64,000 bases of DNA from Brachybacterium phenoliresistens (GTDB taxonomy: Bacteria; Actinomycetota; Actinomycetes; Actinomycetales; Dermabacteraceae), in contig NZ_KK069989.1 of assembly GCF_000576425.1 (NCBI RefSeq), forward strand, positions 310,001 through 374,000, in the 5' to 3' direction. This document shows positions 34,136-42,387 of this stretch, one piece after another (positions within the stretch are counted from its first letter, which is position 1; each line of letters opens with the position of its first letter). Position numbers and translations under genes: made by a program. The notes under the pieces were generated by a model. The model searched no databases and had not been told where the DNA came from. It saw only the letters and a list, made by a program, of their open reading frames with translations.

Positions 34136-35158
34136 ATGATGCTCTCTCGCCGCCACGCCCTCGCCGGAGCCACCGCCCTCGGCGCCGCCGCCCTCACCGC
34201 CACCGGATGCGCACGCCGCGACGCCACCGCCGGCGGCGGATCCGACGGCGGGGGAGGAGCCCAGAAGCTCGTCCTCGGCCACGCCGGATCCGACACCGAC
34301 CCCCGCCAGGCCGGCTCCGAGCAGCTCAAGAAGCTCATCGAGGAGCGCACCGAGGGCCGTCTCACCGTCGAGATCCACGGCAACTCCACCCTCGGCTCCT
34401 GGGAGCAGATGATCGAGGGCCTGCAGCTGGGCACCACCCACCTGGTCATCGAGTCGATCCTCTCGCTCGAGGCCTACTCCGAGCTGGCCGCCGTGGAGAC
34501 CGCCCCCTTCCTCTACGAGACCGACGAGCAGTTCTTCGGCGTCTGGGACGGGGAGCTGGGCGCCGAGATCAAGGCCGCGCTGACCGAGGCGACCGGCTTC
34601 GAGCTGCTGGGCAACATGTTCCGAGGCGCCCGCAACCTCACCGCCAACCAGGAGGTCGCGACGCTGGACGCGCTCCAGGGGCTGACCGTCCGCACCCCCT
34701 CCACGCAGACGATGGTCGAGACCTGGCAGACTCTCGGCGCCCGCGCCGAGGCCATGGCCTGGGACGAGGTCTACTCCGCCCTCGAGCAGGGCGTGATCGA
34801 CGGCCAGGAGAACCCGCTGGACGTCGCCGCGTTCAACGCCCTCTACGAGGTGCAGTCCCACGTGATGATGACCCAGCACATGTACGCCAACTACCACTTC
34901 CTCATGTGGGGCGACACCCTCGCCGGGTTCTCCGAGGAGGACCAGACCATCATCCGCGAGGCGGCTGACGAGGTCGGGAGGACGTACACGGAGACCACCG
35001 TGACGAAGCTCGAGGAGTACCGCACCACCCTCGAGGGCGAGGGCATGACCTTCGTCGAGCTGCAGGACCGCGAGGCCTGGGTCGAGAAGGTCCAGCCGAT
35101 CATCGACGGCCTGCCCGAGCAGGTCGCCGCCTGGGTCGACCAGATCAAGGGCGGCTGA
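34136..35158 (+). CDS. TRAP transporter substrate-binding lipoprotein (DctP type)
   Basis: This 340-residue DctP-family protein starts with a twin-arginine signal (SRRHALAG) and a lipobox-like TGC, so it should be exported folded and lipid-anchored. Family features: the start of the fold KLVLGHAGSDTDPR, the RG-type ligand contact region NMFRGARNLTANQEV, and GLTVRTPSTQTMVETW, which holds the conserved Arg that pairs with a carboxylate ligand. A sugar-acid or dicarboxylate substrate is likely. AGGAG lies upstream of tandem ATGs at 34136 and 34139; either could be used. Confidence 0.93.
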   Translation: MMLSRRHALAGATALGAAALTATGCARRDATAGGGSDGGGGAQKLVLGHAGSDTDPRQAGSEQLKKLIEERTEGRLTVEIHGNSTLGSWEQMIEGLQLGTTHLVIESILSLEAYSELAAVETAPFLYETDEQFFGVWDGELGAEIKAALTEATGFELLGNMFRGARNLTANQEVATLDALQGLTVRTPSTQTMVETWQTLGARAEAMAWDEVYSALEQGVIDGQENPLDVAAFNALYEVQSHVMMTQHMYANYHFLMWGDTLAGFSEEDQTIIREAADEVGRTYTETTVTKLEEYRTTLEGEGMTFVELQDREAWVEKVQPIIDGLPEQVAAWVDQIKGG

Positions 35159-35166
35159 GCCGCCGC

Positions 35167-35192
35167 CCGGTGCCGGCGATCGTCGGCACCGG
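35167..35192 (+). terminator. Strong hairpin after dctP-type gene
   Basis: CCGGTGCCG (35167-35175) and CGGCACCGG (35184-35192) pair perfectly over nine bases with an eight-base loop. It follows the binding-protein stop by eight bases and precedes the dehydrogenase genes, so it may attenuate transcription or protect the upstream mRNA and keep binding-protein levels high. Confidence 0.5.
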
Positions 35193-35256
35193 CGCCACCT
35201 CTCTGCCCCCCGCCCATCGCCCCCGAACCACCCACCCCACCCGGGAAAGGACCCCC

Positions 35257-36633
35257 ATGAATCTCCACGAGCTGCTGCGCGCCCGCCAGGACGCCGGCAC
35301 CCCCATCCGCATCGGCCTGATCGGCGCCGGGCGCTACGGCACCATGTTCCTCGCGCAGGTGCGCAACACCCCCGGCATGCACGTCGTCGCCATCGCCGAC
35401 ATCAACACCCAGCGCGCCCAGGGCGCCCTCGAGCTGGTGGACTGGCCGGCCGAGGCGGTCGCCGGCTCCATCGACGAGGCGCTCGCAGGCGGGGGCACCG
35501 CGGTGATCCCCGACGCCGCCGCCCTGCTGGACGCCGACGTCGACGTGGTCGTCGAGGCCACCGGCAATCCGATCGTCGGCACCAGGCATGCGCTGCACGC
35601 GATCCGCACCGGCAAGCACATCATCATGGTCACCGTCGAGGCCGACGCCCTGTGCGGCCCGGCCCTCGCGGCGGAGGCCGAGAAGGCGGGCGTGGTCTAC
35701 TCCCTCGCCTACGGCGACCAGCCGGCGCTGATCTGGGAGCTCGTGGACTGGGCCCGCACCAGCGGCTTCACCGTGACCTGCGCCGGCAAGGGCGCGAAGT
35801 ACCTCGAGCACTACCACCAGATGAACCCCGACAACGTCTGGGAGAACTGGGAGTTCTCGAAGGAGCTCACCGACTCCGGGCAGCTGAACCCGTACATGCA
35901 CACCTCCTTCCGCGACGGCACGAAGGCCGCGATCGAGATGGCGGCCGTCGCCAACGCCGCCGCGCTGCAGCCCTCCGACGAGGGCCTCAGCTTCACCCCC
36001 GGGGACGTGGAGCAGATCGCCACGATCTGCAGGCCCGCGGCCGATGGCGGCGTCCTCGCCCACAACGGCTCGGTCGACGTCATGAGCTCGGTGACCCGCG
36101 ACGGCGACTGGATCGAGCACAACACGCAGGAGGGCGTGTTCGTCGTCGTCGAGGCGACCAACGACTACGTCTCCGGCTGCTTCACCGAGTACCCGTGGCA
36201 CCCGGACCCCAGCGGCCGCTACGCCGCCCTGTACCGCCCGTATCACTACGTGGGCCTCGAGCTGGGCGTCTCCATCGCCAACGCCGCCCTGCGGGGGGTG
36301 GCGACCGGGCGGCCCGTCGGCTTCTACGCCGACGTCGTCGCGACCGCGAAGAAGGACCTCGAGCCGGGGGAGACCCTGGACGGCGAGGGCGGCTTCTGCG
36401 TGTGGGGCAAGCTCATGTCCGCACCCACGTCCGTGGCCCGCAACGCCCTGCCCGTCGCCTTCGCGCACGGCATCGTGCTGAAGCGCGCCGTGCCGGCCGG
36501 CGAGGTCGTCACCTGGGACGACGTCGAGGAGCCCGTGGGCATGGACGAGGCCGTGGCGATGCGCCGCGCGACCGTCGCCCTGCTGCCGGCGGCCGATGGG
36601 GCGGCATCGGCCGCCGCCTCCGCTACCGTCTGA
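35257..36633 (+). CDS. NAD(P)-dependent oxidoreductase with C-terminal SAF domain
   Basis: The 458-residue product opens with a Rossmann fold (IRIGLIGAGRYGTMFLAQV, 20-38), followed by a homoserine-dehydrogenase-like middle (DVDVVVEATGNPIVGTRHAL) and a C-terminal region resembling an SAF domain (about 400 onwards: FAHGIVLKRAVPAGEVVTWDD). Proteins of this build occur next to TRAP transporters and sugar-acid genes; the exact reaction is not known to me. AAAGGA precedes the ATG at 35257. It probably oxidises or reduces the imported acid together with the next enzyme. Confidence 0.82.
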   Translation: MNLHELLRARQDAGTPIRIGLIGAGRYGTMFLAQVRNTPGMHVVAIADINTQRAQGALELVDWPAEAVAGSIDEALAGGGTAVIPDAAALLDADVDVVVEATGNPIVGTRHALHAIRTGKHIIMVTVEADALCGPALAAEAEKAGVVYSLAYGDQPALIWELVDWARTSGFTVTCAGKGAKYLEHYHQMNPDNVWENWEFSKELTDSGQLNPYMHTSFRDGTKAAIEMAAVANAAALQPSDEGLSFTPGDVEQIATICRPAADGGVLAHNGSVDVMSSVTRDGDWIEHNTQEGVFVVVEATNDYVSGCFTEYPWHPDPSGRYAALYRPYHYVGLELGVSIANAALRGVATGRPVGFYADVVATAKKDLEPGETLDGEGGFCVWGKLMSAPTSVARNALPVAFAHGIVLKRAVPAGEVVTWDDVEEPVGMDEAVAMRRATVALLPAADGAASAAASATV

Positions 36634-36635
36634 CC

Positions 36636-37610
36636 ATGGAGACATCGCGCGAGCGGGAGCCGCAGACCGGACCGGTGCCGCAGGACGGGCAGGACACGCC
36701 GAACGGGCGGGTATCGCTGATCGGTCGGGTATCGCTGATCGGGCTGGGGGCGATGGGCGGGCCGATGGCCCACGCCCTCGTGGACGCCGGGCTCGAGCCC
36801 GCCGTCTGGAACCGGACGGCCGCGAAGGCGGCCCCGCTCGCGCAGGCCGGGGCGCAGGTCGCCGCGACCCCGGCCGATGCGGCCCGCGCGGTGACCCTCA
36901 CGGTGCTCGCGGGCATCGAGGACCTCGTGGACGTGATCGACCGGCCCGACGGGCTGCTCGCCGGCTGGCGCGCCCGCGGGATCGCATCCCCGATCCTCGT
37001 GGTCATGGGCACGGTCCCGCCGGCCGATGTCCAGGCCCTGGGGCAGCGGCTCGCCGCCCACGGGGTGCGCACGGTCGACGCCCCGGTCTCGGGCGGGGTC
37101 GCCGGCGCGGTCGGGCGGCGCCTGGCGATCATGGTCGGCGCCGAGCCGGAGGAGTTCGCGCAGCTCGCTCCCGTCCTGCGGACGATGGGCACCACCGTCG
37201 AGCACGTCGGCGCCCTCGGCGCCGGGCAGGCCGCGAAGACCTGCAACCAGGTCGTCGTCGCCGCGACCGTCGCAGCGCTCGCCGAGTCGTTCCGCCTGGC
37301 GCGTGCCGCCGGCGTGGATCCTGCGGCCCTGCAGCGCCTGCTCGGCGGCGGCCTCGCCGCCTCCGAGGTCCTCGCGCAGAAGGGCGACAACTTCGTCGCG
37401 GAGTCCTTCGAGCCCGGGGGCCTGGCCCGCTACCATCTCAAGGACTTCGCCTCCGCCCGCGCCCTGTGCTCGGCCGCGGGCATCACCCTGCCCGTCACCG
37501 AGGCCGTCGCCTCCCAGTTCTCGCACATGGTCGACCTGGGTCTCGGCGACCTCGACAACTCCGGGGTGTACCGGATCCTCGACGCCCGCGACCCGGAGGG
37601 CCTGGCCTGA
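36636..37610 (+). CDS. NAD(P)-dependent 3-hydroxyisobutyrate dehydrogenase-family enzyme
   Basis: The 324-residue beta-hydroxyacid dehydrogenase has the nucleotide motif GLGAMGGPMA, the substrate motif DAPVSGGVAGA and the catalytic-lysine segment GAGQAAKTCNQ. Relatives include L-threonate dehydrogenase and tartronate-semialdehyde reductase, which fits a TRAP operon for a sugar acid. The N-terminal extension ends in a doubled RVSLIG strand, made by a 17-base direct repeat at about 36708-36742. Only two bases separate it from the SAF enzyme. It ends the operon. Confidence 0.88.
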   Translation: METSREREPQTGPVPQDGQDTPNGRVSLIGRVSLIGLGAMGGPMAHALVDAGLEPAVWNRTAAKAAPLAQAGAQVAATPADAARAVTLTVLAGIEDLVDVIDRPDGLLAGWRARGIASPILVVMGTVPPADVQALGQRLAAHGVRTVDAPVSGGVAGAVGRRLAIMVGAEPEEFAQLAPVLRTMGTTVEHVGALGAGQAAKTCNQVVVAATVAALAESFRLARAAGVDPAALQRLLGGGLAASEVLAQKGDNFVAESFEPGGLARYHLKDFASARALCSAAGITLPVTEAVASQFSHMVDLGLGDLDNSGVYRILDARDPEGLA

Positions 37611-37639
37611 CGCGGTGGCTCCGCCCGGCGGGGCGGTCC

Positions 37640-37890
37640 GGTCGGACGGGGTGACGCCGCGCAGCCCGACGGGGCGGCGCAACCAGGCGGCCTCGCGCGG
37701 ACGGACGGGATGGCCCGGTCGGACGGGGCGACGCCGCGCAGCCCGACGGAGCGGCGCAACCTGACTGCCTCGCGCGGACGGACGGGATGGCCCCGGATGA
37801 CGGCGTCGCGCGGTCGGACAGGATGGCCGCGACGGACGGGGCAGCGCGGTCGGACAGGATGGCCGCGACGGACGGGGCAGCGCGGTCGGA
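37640..37890. repeat. GC-rich tandem repeat block
   Basis: A 77-base unit occurs twice (starting at 37640 and 37717) with few differences, followed by a 36-base unit occurring twice (37808 and 37844) and a third partial copy at 37880. All units share GGTCGGAC and GACGGGGC motifs, so the shorter unit may be derived from the longer. It occupies much of the 614-base gene-free gap 37611-38224. Open frames through it are low-complexity and are not supported as genes. Confidence 0.75.
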
Positions 37891-37907
37891 CGGAGCGAGC
37901 AGGCTGA

Positions 37908-37954
37908 CTGCTGCAGCAGGACACGTACATGATGTACATGTCCTGCTGCAGCGG
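37908..37954. repeat. Long intergenic palindrome, copy B
   Basis: The arms 37908-37930 and 37932-37954 pair over 23 bases with two mismatches. The core GGACACGTAC, the centre ATGAT and GTACATGTCC match copies A and C, and the flanking CTGCTGCAGCAG is shared with copy A. It lies immediately after the tandem repeats and upstream of the ROK operon. Confidence 0.8.
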
Positions 37955-38050
37955 TTCCCCCGGTCGCCGCCTCCGCGGGGGACCGTGCCGCGAGCCGGTG
38001 TCGAGCCTCTGGTCCTCGATCGCGGCAGCAGGGGACGAGGGTCGTGCAGA

Positions 38051-38122
38051 CCGGCGCCGTGCCTTGTCCCATCGCGGGCGCGGTGCCCTGTCCAGCCGCG
38101 GGCGCCGTGCCCTGTCCTGTCT
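38051..38122. promoter_or_regulatory. Three 24-base direct repeats upstream of the ROK gene
   Basis: Units at 38051-38074, 38075-38098 and 38099-38122 share the core GGCGCSGTGCCYTGTCC. They end about 70 bases before the ROK promoter. Regular spacing close to a whole number of helical turns for two units could present binding sites on one face for a repressor or activator. ROK autoregulation is a possibility only. Confidence 0.45.
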
Positions 38123-38189
38123 CAGCGGACGATCCCTGCGGGGTTCGGACGCATTTCGTCGGCGAGTCGACAGAAAGAACCGCATGTCG

Positions 38190-38218
38190 TTGCGGCTCCG
38201 ATCGTCCCCCCGCATGCT
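38190..38218 (+). promoter_or_regulatory. Promoter of the ROK-sulfatase operon, leaderless
   Basis: TTGCGG (38190-38195), 17 bases, and CATGCT (38213-38218) form a housekeeping-type promoter. The -10 ends exactly six bases before the ATG at 38225, predicting a transcript with no leader. Confidence 0.5.
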
Positions 38219-38224
38219 GGCGGG

Positions 38225-39457
38225 ATGACGACCGGGACGACGAGGCCCCTGCGCGGGGCCGAGCACGAGATCCTGCGGGCGCTGCGCCTGCAGGGACCAT
38301 CCACGCGCGCCGAGCTGGTGCGCCGCACCGGGCTCTCCCGCGCCACCATCTCCGCGGTGACCGCACGGCTGCAGGCCGCCGGCCGGGTGGAGAGCGCCGG
38401 GACGGCACCGTCCCGCCGCGGCATCGGCCGCACCCCGGAGCGCCTCGCCCTCAGCGTGAGCGGCGCCGTGATCCTCGGCGTCGAGTTCGGGCACCGGCGC
38501 GTCACCGTCACCGCGATGGACGAGGCGCACCACATCGAGGGCACCGCATCGGCCGTTCACGACCAGGACGAGCCCTGGACGCGGCGGATCCGAGCGGCGC
38601 TGCGGCTGCTGAGGGATCTGGGGCTCGCCGGGCGCACGATCCTTGCCGTCGGCCTGGGCGTCCCCGGCCGCATCCCCGACCGCGAGGCCGTGGCCCGCAT
38701 GCTCGAGCAGACCTTCGCCGATCAGGTCGCGCCCCAGGTCAGGACAGACAACAACGCGCGCCTGGCAGGGCTCGCGGAGGCCGTGTGGGGCGCCGGGCGG
38801 GAGCTGCAGAGCTTCGTCTACCTGCGCCTGATGGACGGGGTCGGCGGGGCGCTGATCTCTCAGGGCGCGATCTACGACGGGCTGCACGGCACGGCCGGCG
38901 AGTTCGGGCACATGACCGTGGACCCGACCGGCCCCGCCTGCCGCTGCGGGAAGCGCGGATGCCTGGAGGCGTACGTGTCCCGGGAACGGATCCTCGCCGC
39001 CACCGCCCACCGGGACCTCGAGGCGCTGCGCGCGGCGCTCGACGCCGGGGACGCGCGTCGCCGCGACATCGTCGCCGGCGCCGGCCACCGGATCGGGGTG
39101 GTCCTCGCCAACGCCTGCACGGCGCTCGACGTGCAGGGCGTGGTGCTCGGCGGCGACCTGCTGGACCTCGGCGACCACCTCACCGACCCGCTCGAGGCGG
39201 CCTTCGCCGCGAACCTCATGCCCGAGCGGGCCGCGCGGATCGCCCTGCGCACCGGGCGGATCCGCCAGGTCGACGGGGCGCTCGGCGCCATCGCCCTCGT
39301 GCTTCGGGATCCCTCCATCACCCTGTCCGATGCGGGCTCCGCACCGGCCGCCGCCGAGGCCGGCTCCCCGGCCCGCCCGACCGATGCCCGTCCGACGGAC
39401 ATCGGCCGGAAGGAAGCTCCCGTGCTCCGCGACCAGAAGGGACGACTCTCCTCGTGA
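38225..39457 (+). CDS. ROK-family transcriptional regulator
   Basis: The 410-residue product has an N-terminal winged helix (LRGAEHEILRALRLQGPSTR, LVRRTGLSRATISAVTARL) and a ROK domain with the zinc motif CRCGKRGCLEAY and the GEFGHM loop. ROK repressors of this type sense sugars or sugar phosphates and control uptake and glycosidase operons. It heads a 10-kb operon of sulfatases, importer and arabinofuranosidase and likely controls it. Its stop overlaps the first sulfatase start (GTGA). Confidence 0.92.
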   Translation: MTTGTTRPLRGAEHEILRALRLQGPSTRAELVRRTGLSRATISAVTARLQAAGRVESAGTAPSRRGIGRTPERLALSVSGAVILGVEFGHRRVTVTAMDEAHHIEGTASAVHDQDEPWTRRIRAALRLLRDLGLAGRTILAVGLGVPGRIPDREAVARMLEQTFADQVAPQVRTDNNARLAGLAEAVWGAGRELQSFVYLRLMDGVGGALISQGAIYDGLHGTAGEFGHMTVDPTGPACRCGKRGCLEAYVSRERILAATAHRDLEALRAALDAGDARRRDIVAGAGHRIGVVLANACTALDVQGVVLGGDLLDLGDHLTDPLEAAFAANLMPERAARIALRTGRIRQVDGALGAIALVLRDPSITLSDAGSAPAAAEAGSPARPTDARPTDIGRKEAPVLRDQKGRLSS

Positions 39458-40941
39458 CCAGCCCGAACATGTTCTTCTTCCTCACCGATCAGCACCGGGT
39501 CGACACCCTGCCCTGCTACGGGAACGACATCGTGCAGACCCCGTGGCTGGACTCGCTGGCCTCCGAGGGCACCGTCTTCGACCGCTTCTACACCCCGACC
39601 GCCATCTGCACCCCCGCCCGCGCGAGCCTGCTCACCGGCGAATCCCCGTTCCGCCACCAGCTGCTGGCGAACTACGAGCGCAACGTCGGCTACATCGAGG
39701 ACCTCGCGCCGGAGCACCGGAGCTTCAGCCGCGACCTGCGCGATCGCGGCTACCGGGTGGGCCTGGCCGGCAAGTGGCACGTGGGACTGCATCGCACCGC
39801 CGAGGACTTCGGCTTCGACGCCCTGCACATGCACGGCTGGCACAACCCCGTGGACCTGCCCGCCTACCAGGAGTGGCTGGCCGCGAAGGGCCTGCCCGCG
39901 TACCGGCTGCGCGACGAGATCCGCGGGACGTTCCCCAACGGCAGCCCCGGCAACCTGCTCGCCGCCCGGCTCGACCAGGGCGTCGAGGCGACCTTCGAAC
40001 GGTTCCTCGGGGACCTCGCGATCGCCCGGCTGCGGGAGTACGCGGAGACCTTCCATCGCGACGGCACCCCGTTCTTCCTGGCCACCCACTTCTTCGGTCC
40101 GCACCTGCCGTACAACCTGCCCGACGAGTACTTCGACCTGTACGACCCGGACGACGTCGAGCTGCCCGCCTCGATCGCCGAGACGTTCCTCGGCAAGCCG
40201 CCCGTGCAGGCGAACTACTCCGCCCACTGGACCTTCGACACCCTCGACGAGGCGACCAGCCGGAAGCTCATCGCCGCCTACTGGGGGTACGTGACGATGA
40301 TCGACCACGAGATCGGGCGGATCGTCGAGGTGGCTCGTGAGCTCGGCGTCTACGACGATGCGGCGGTGTTCTTCAGCGCCGACCACGGCGAGTTCACCGG
40401 CGCGCACCGGCTGCACGACAAGGGCCCGGCGATGTACGAGGACATCTACCGGATCCCCGGGGTGGTGCGCCCGCCCGGCGGCGGCCCCGCCCAGCACCGG
40501 GCCGAGTTCGCCGACCTCCTCGACCTCACCGCGACCATCGGCGAGATCGCCGGCATCGACCCCGAGCGCACCCCGGACGGCACCAGCCTGCTGCCGATCC
40601 TGCACGGCCGGACGCCGCCGTGGCGCACCGACTACGTCGCCGAGTTCCACGGCCACCACTTCCCCTACCCGCAGCGGATGCTCGTCACCGACCGGTACAA
40701 GCTCATCGTCAACCCCGAGTCCGTGAACGAGTTCTACGACCTCGTCGCCGACCCGCACGAGCTCACCAACCGCTACGGCTTCCCCGAGTGCCGCGTCGAG
40801 CGCGACGCCCACCTGGCCCTGCTGTACCGCCGCCTGCGCGAGCGCGGAGACAACTTCTACCACTGGATGACATCGATGTATCCGGTGGGCGGGAAGGACT
40901 ACGACACCTCGCTGGGCTCCTTCGAGAGGAACACACCATGA
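39454..40941 (+). CDS. Type I sulfatase (formylglycine-dependent)
   Basis: The 495-residue product has the arylsulfatase fold: the metal-binding start FFFLTDQHRVDTLPCYG, the modification motif CTPARASLLTG with Cys52 expected to become formylglycine, the GLAGKWHVG loop and a second metal site at FFSADHGEFTGAH. It should hydrolyse a sulfate ester. No signal peptide is seen, so it may act on imported sulfated saccharides in the cytosol. It needs a formylglycine-generating enzyme, which is not in the window. Overlaps the ROK gene and the next binding-protein gene by four bases each. Confidence 0.92.
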   Translation: MTSPNMFFFLTDQHRVDTLPCYGNDIVQTPWLDSLASEGTVFDRFYTPTAICTPARASLLTGESPFRHQLLANYERNVGYIEDLAPEHRSFSRDLRDRGYRVGLAGKWHVGLHRTAEDFGFDALHMHGWHNPVDLPAYQEWLAAKGLPAYRLRDEIRGTFPNGSPGNLLAARLDQGVEATFERFLGDLAIARLREYAETFHRDGTPFFLATHFFGPHLPYNLPDEYFDLYDPDDVELPASIAETFLGKPPVQANYSAHWTFDTLDEATSRKLIAAYWGYVTMIDHEIGRIVEVARELGVYDDAAVFFSADHGEFTGAHRLHDKGPAMYEDIYRIPGVVRPPGGGPAQHRAEFADLLDLTATIGEIAGIDPERTPDGTSLLPILHGRTPPWRTDYVAEFHGHHFPYPQRMLVTDRYKLIVNPESVNEFYDLVADPHELTNRYGFPECRVERDAHLALLYRRLRERGDNFYHWMTSMYPVGGKDYDTSLGSFERNTP

Positions 40942-42329
40942 CGCAGTCCCCGCACCCCGCACCGGCCGGACCCGTCGGCGCAGGTCCCGCCGCGCGGAGC
41001 ACCGCGCGCCGCGGGATCGGCCGTCGGCACCTCCTGGCCGGAGCAGGAATCGCCGGCACGGCCCTGACCGCGGCCGCCTGCTCCGGCGGGCAGTCCATCG
41101 GCGGGGCCGAGGCCCCGCCCGCTGCGGCAGAGCCCTTCTCCGGCACCTACGACGGCCCCGATGTCACCATCACCTTCTGGAACGGCTTCACCGGCGGCGA
41201 CGGGCCCTACATGAAGCAGCTGGTCGCAGAGTTCACCGAGGCGAACCCGGCGATCACCGTCGAGCAGTCCTCCCTGGAATGGCCGGACCTCTACTCCAAG
41301 GTCGTCACCGCCACCGACGCCGGCAGCGGCCCCGACGTCGCGGCCATGCACCTGGACCAGCTGGCCAGCTTCGCCGCCCGCGGCACGATCGTCCCGCTGG
41401 ACGACCTCACCGAGTCCCTCGGCCTCACCGCATCCGACTTCACCCCGGCGGTGTGGCAGGGAGGCGTCTTCCAGGACCGGCGCTACGGCATCCCCCTGGA
41501 CATGTTCACCATCGCCCAGTACTGGAGCACGCCGATGCTCGCCTCCGCCGGCCTCGAGAGCGGCCCCGCGACGGCGGAGGAGTTCGCCGCCGCGACCACA
41601 GCGCTGCAGGGCGCCGGGGTGGCCGCCCCGTTCTGGATCTCCCCGGACAACTGGCAGATCTTCGTGAGCCTGCTGGGCCAGTTCGGCGGGTCCCTGTACT
41701 CCGAGGACCTCACCACCGTGACGTTCGGCGACGAGGCCGGGGTCAAGGCCCTGACCTGGATGCGCGACCTGGTCGAGAGCGGGGTCAGCCCCTCGGACGC
41801 CACGGACCTCGCGACCGCCTTCAAGAACGGCTCCTCGGCGATCATCCACGAGCTGCTGTGGCTCATCAACGACATCGAGGACACCGCCGACGGCATGGAG
41901 TACGGGATCGGTCCCTTCCCGATGATCGGCGACGCCCCCGGGGTGTTCGCGAACTCGCATCACTTCGCCCTGACCAAGCAGGCCGATGCGGATGAGGACC
42001 GCGGCCAGGCCGCCCGCATGTTCATCTCCTGGATGAGCGAGAACTCCGCGACCTGGGCCGGCTCCGGGAACATCCCGGCCCGCGCCTCCGCCCGGCAGGA
42101 CGTCGTGTTCACCGAGGGCCGGCAGGCCCCGCTGGCCGCCGATGACGTGCTGGAGAGCTTCCTGTTCCTCCAGCAGGTCCCCGGATCCCGGGAGATCGCG
42201 GCCGACAGCTATCAGCGCGCCGTCAGCCGGGCGGTGCTCGGCGAGGAGGAGCCGGAGGCCGCGCTCGCCGCCGCCGTCACCACCGCCCAGGAGATGCTCG
42301 ACCGCAACCGCGAGCTGTACGGCATCTGA
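40938..42329 (+). CDS. Sugar ABC transporter substrate-binding lipoprotein
   Basis: This 463-residue family-1 binding protein has a long basic N-terminus, a twin-arginine motif (GRRHLLAG) and a lipobox (TAAAC), so Tat export and lipid anchoring are expected. The core has VTITFWNGFTGGDGPYMKQL, a typical start of sugar-binding proteins, and EQSSLEWPDLYSKV. It is translationally coupled to the sulfatase and followed by a hairpin and two permeases. The substrate is probably a sulfated or arabinose-containing oligosaccharide. Confidence 0.93.
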   Translation: MTQSPHPAPAGPVGAGPAARSTARRGIGRRHLLAGAGIAGTALTAAACSGGQSIGGAEAPPAAAEPFSGTYDGPDVTITFWNGFTGGDGPYMKQLVAEFTEANPAITVEQSSLEWPDLYSKVVTATDAGSGPDVAAMHLDQLASFAARGTIVPLDDLTESLGLTASDFTPAVWQGGVFQDRRYGIPLDMFTIAQYWSTPMLASAGLESGPATAEEFAAATTALQGAGVAAPFWISPDNWQIFVSLLGQFGGSLYSEDLTTVTFGDEAGVKALTWMRDLVESGVSPSDATDLATAFKNGSSAIIHELLWLINDIEDTADGMEYGIGPFPMIGDAPGVFANSHHFALTKQADADEDRGQAARMFISWMSENSATWAGSGNIPARASARQDVVFTEGRQAPLAADDVLESFLFLQQVPGSREIAADSYQRAVSRAVLGEEEPEAALAAAVTTAQEMLDRNRELYGI

Positions 42330-42332
42330 CCC

Positions 42333-42351
42333 GGAGCCCCGAGCGGGCTCC
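42333..42351 (+). terminator. Hairpin between binding-protein and permease genes
   Basis: GGAGCCC (42333-42339) and GGGCTCC (42345-42351) pair perfectly around a five-base loop, four bases after the stop. Such hairpins commonly raise binding-protein expression over permeases by partial termination or mRNA protection. Confidence 0.55.
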
Positions 42352-42387
42352 CGAACCAGGCGGAAGACCGCCGAGAGGAGAGGATCG

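Noticed and set aside
36624-36635. TACCGT six bases before the hydroxyacid dehydrogenase ATG as a leaderless promoter
   Set aside because: It lies within the last codons of the upstream gene, two bases from its stop, and co-transcription explains expression.
37640-37907. Open frames through the tandem repeats as a repeat-protein gene
   Set aside because: Frames are low-complexity Arg/Gly/Ala, the two unit lengths (77 and 36) do not both keep one frame, and no ribosome site or family match is seen.
38051-38122. The 24-base repeats as a CRISPR array
   Set aside because: The units are directly adjacent with no spacers, and no cas gene is present.
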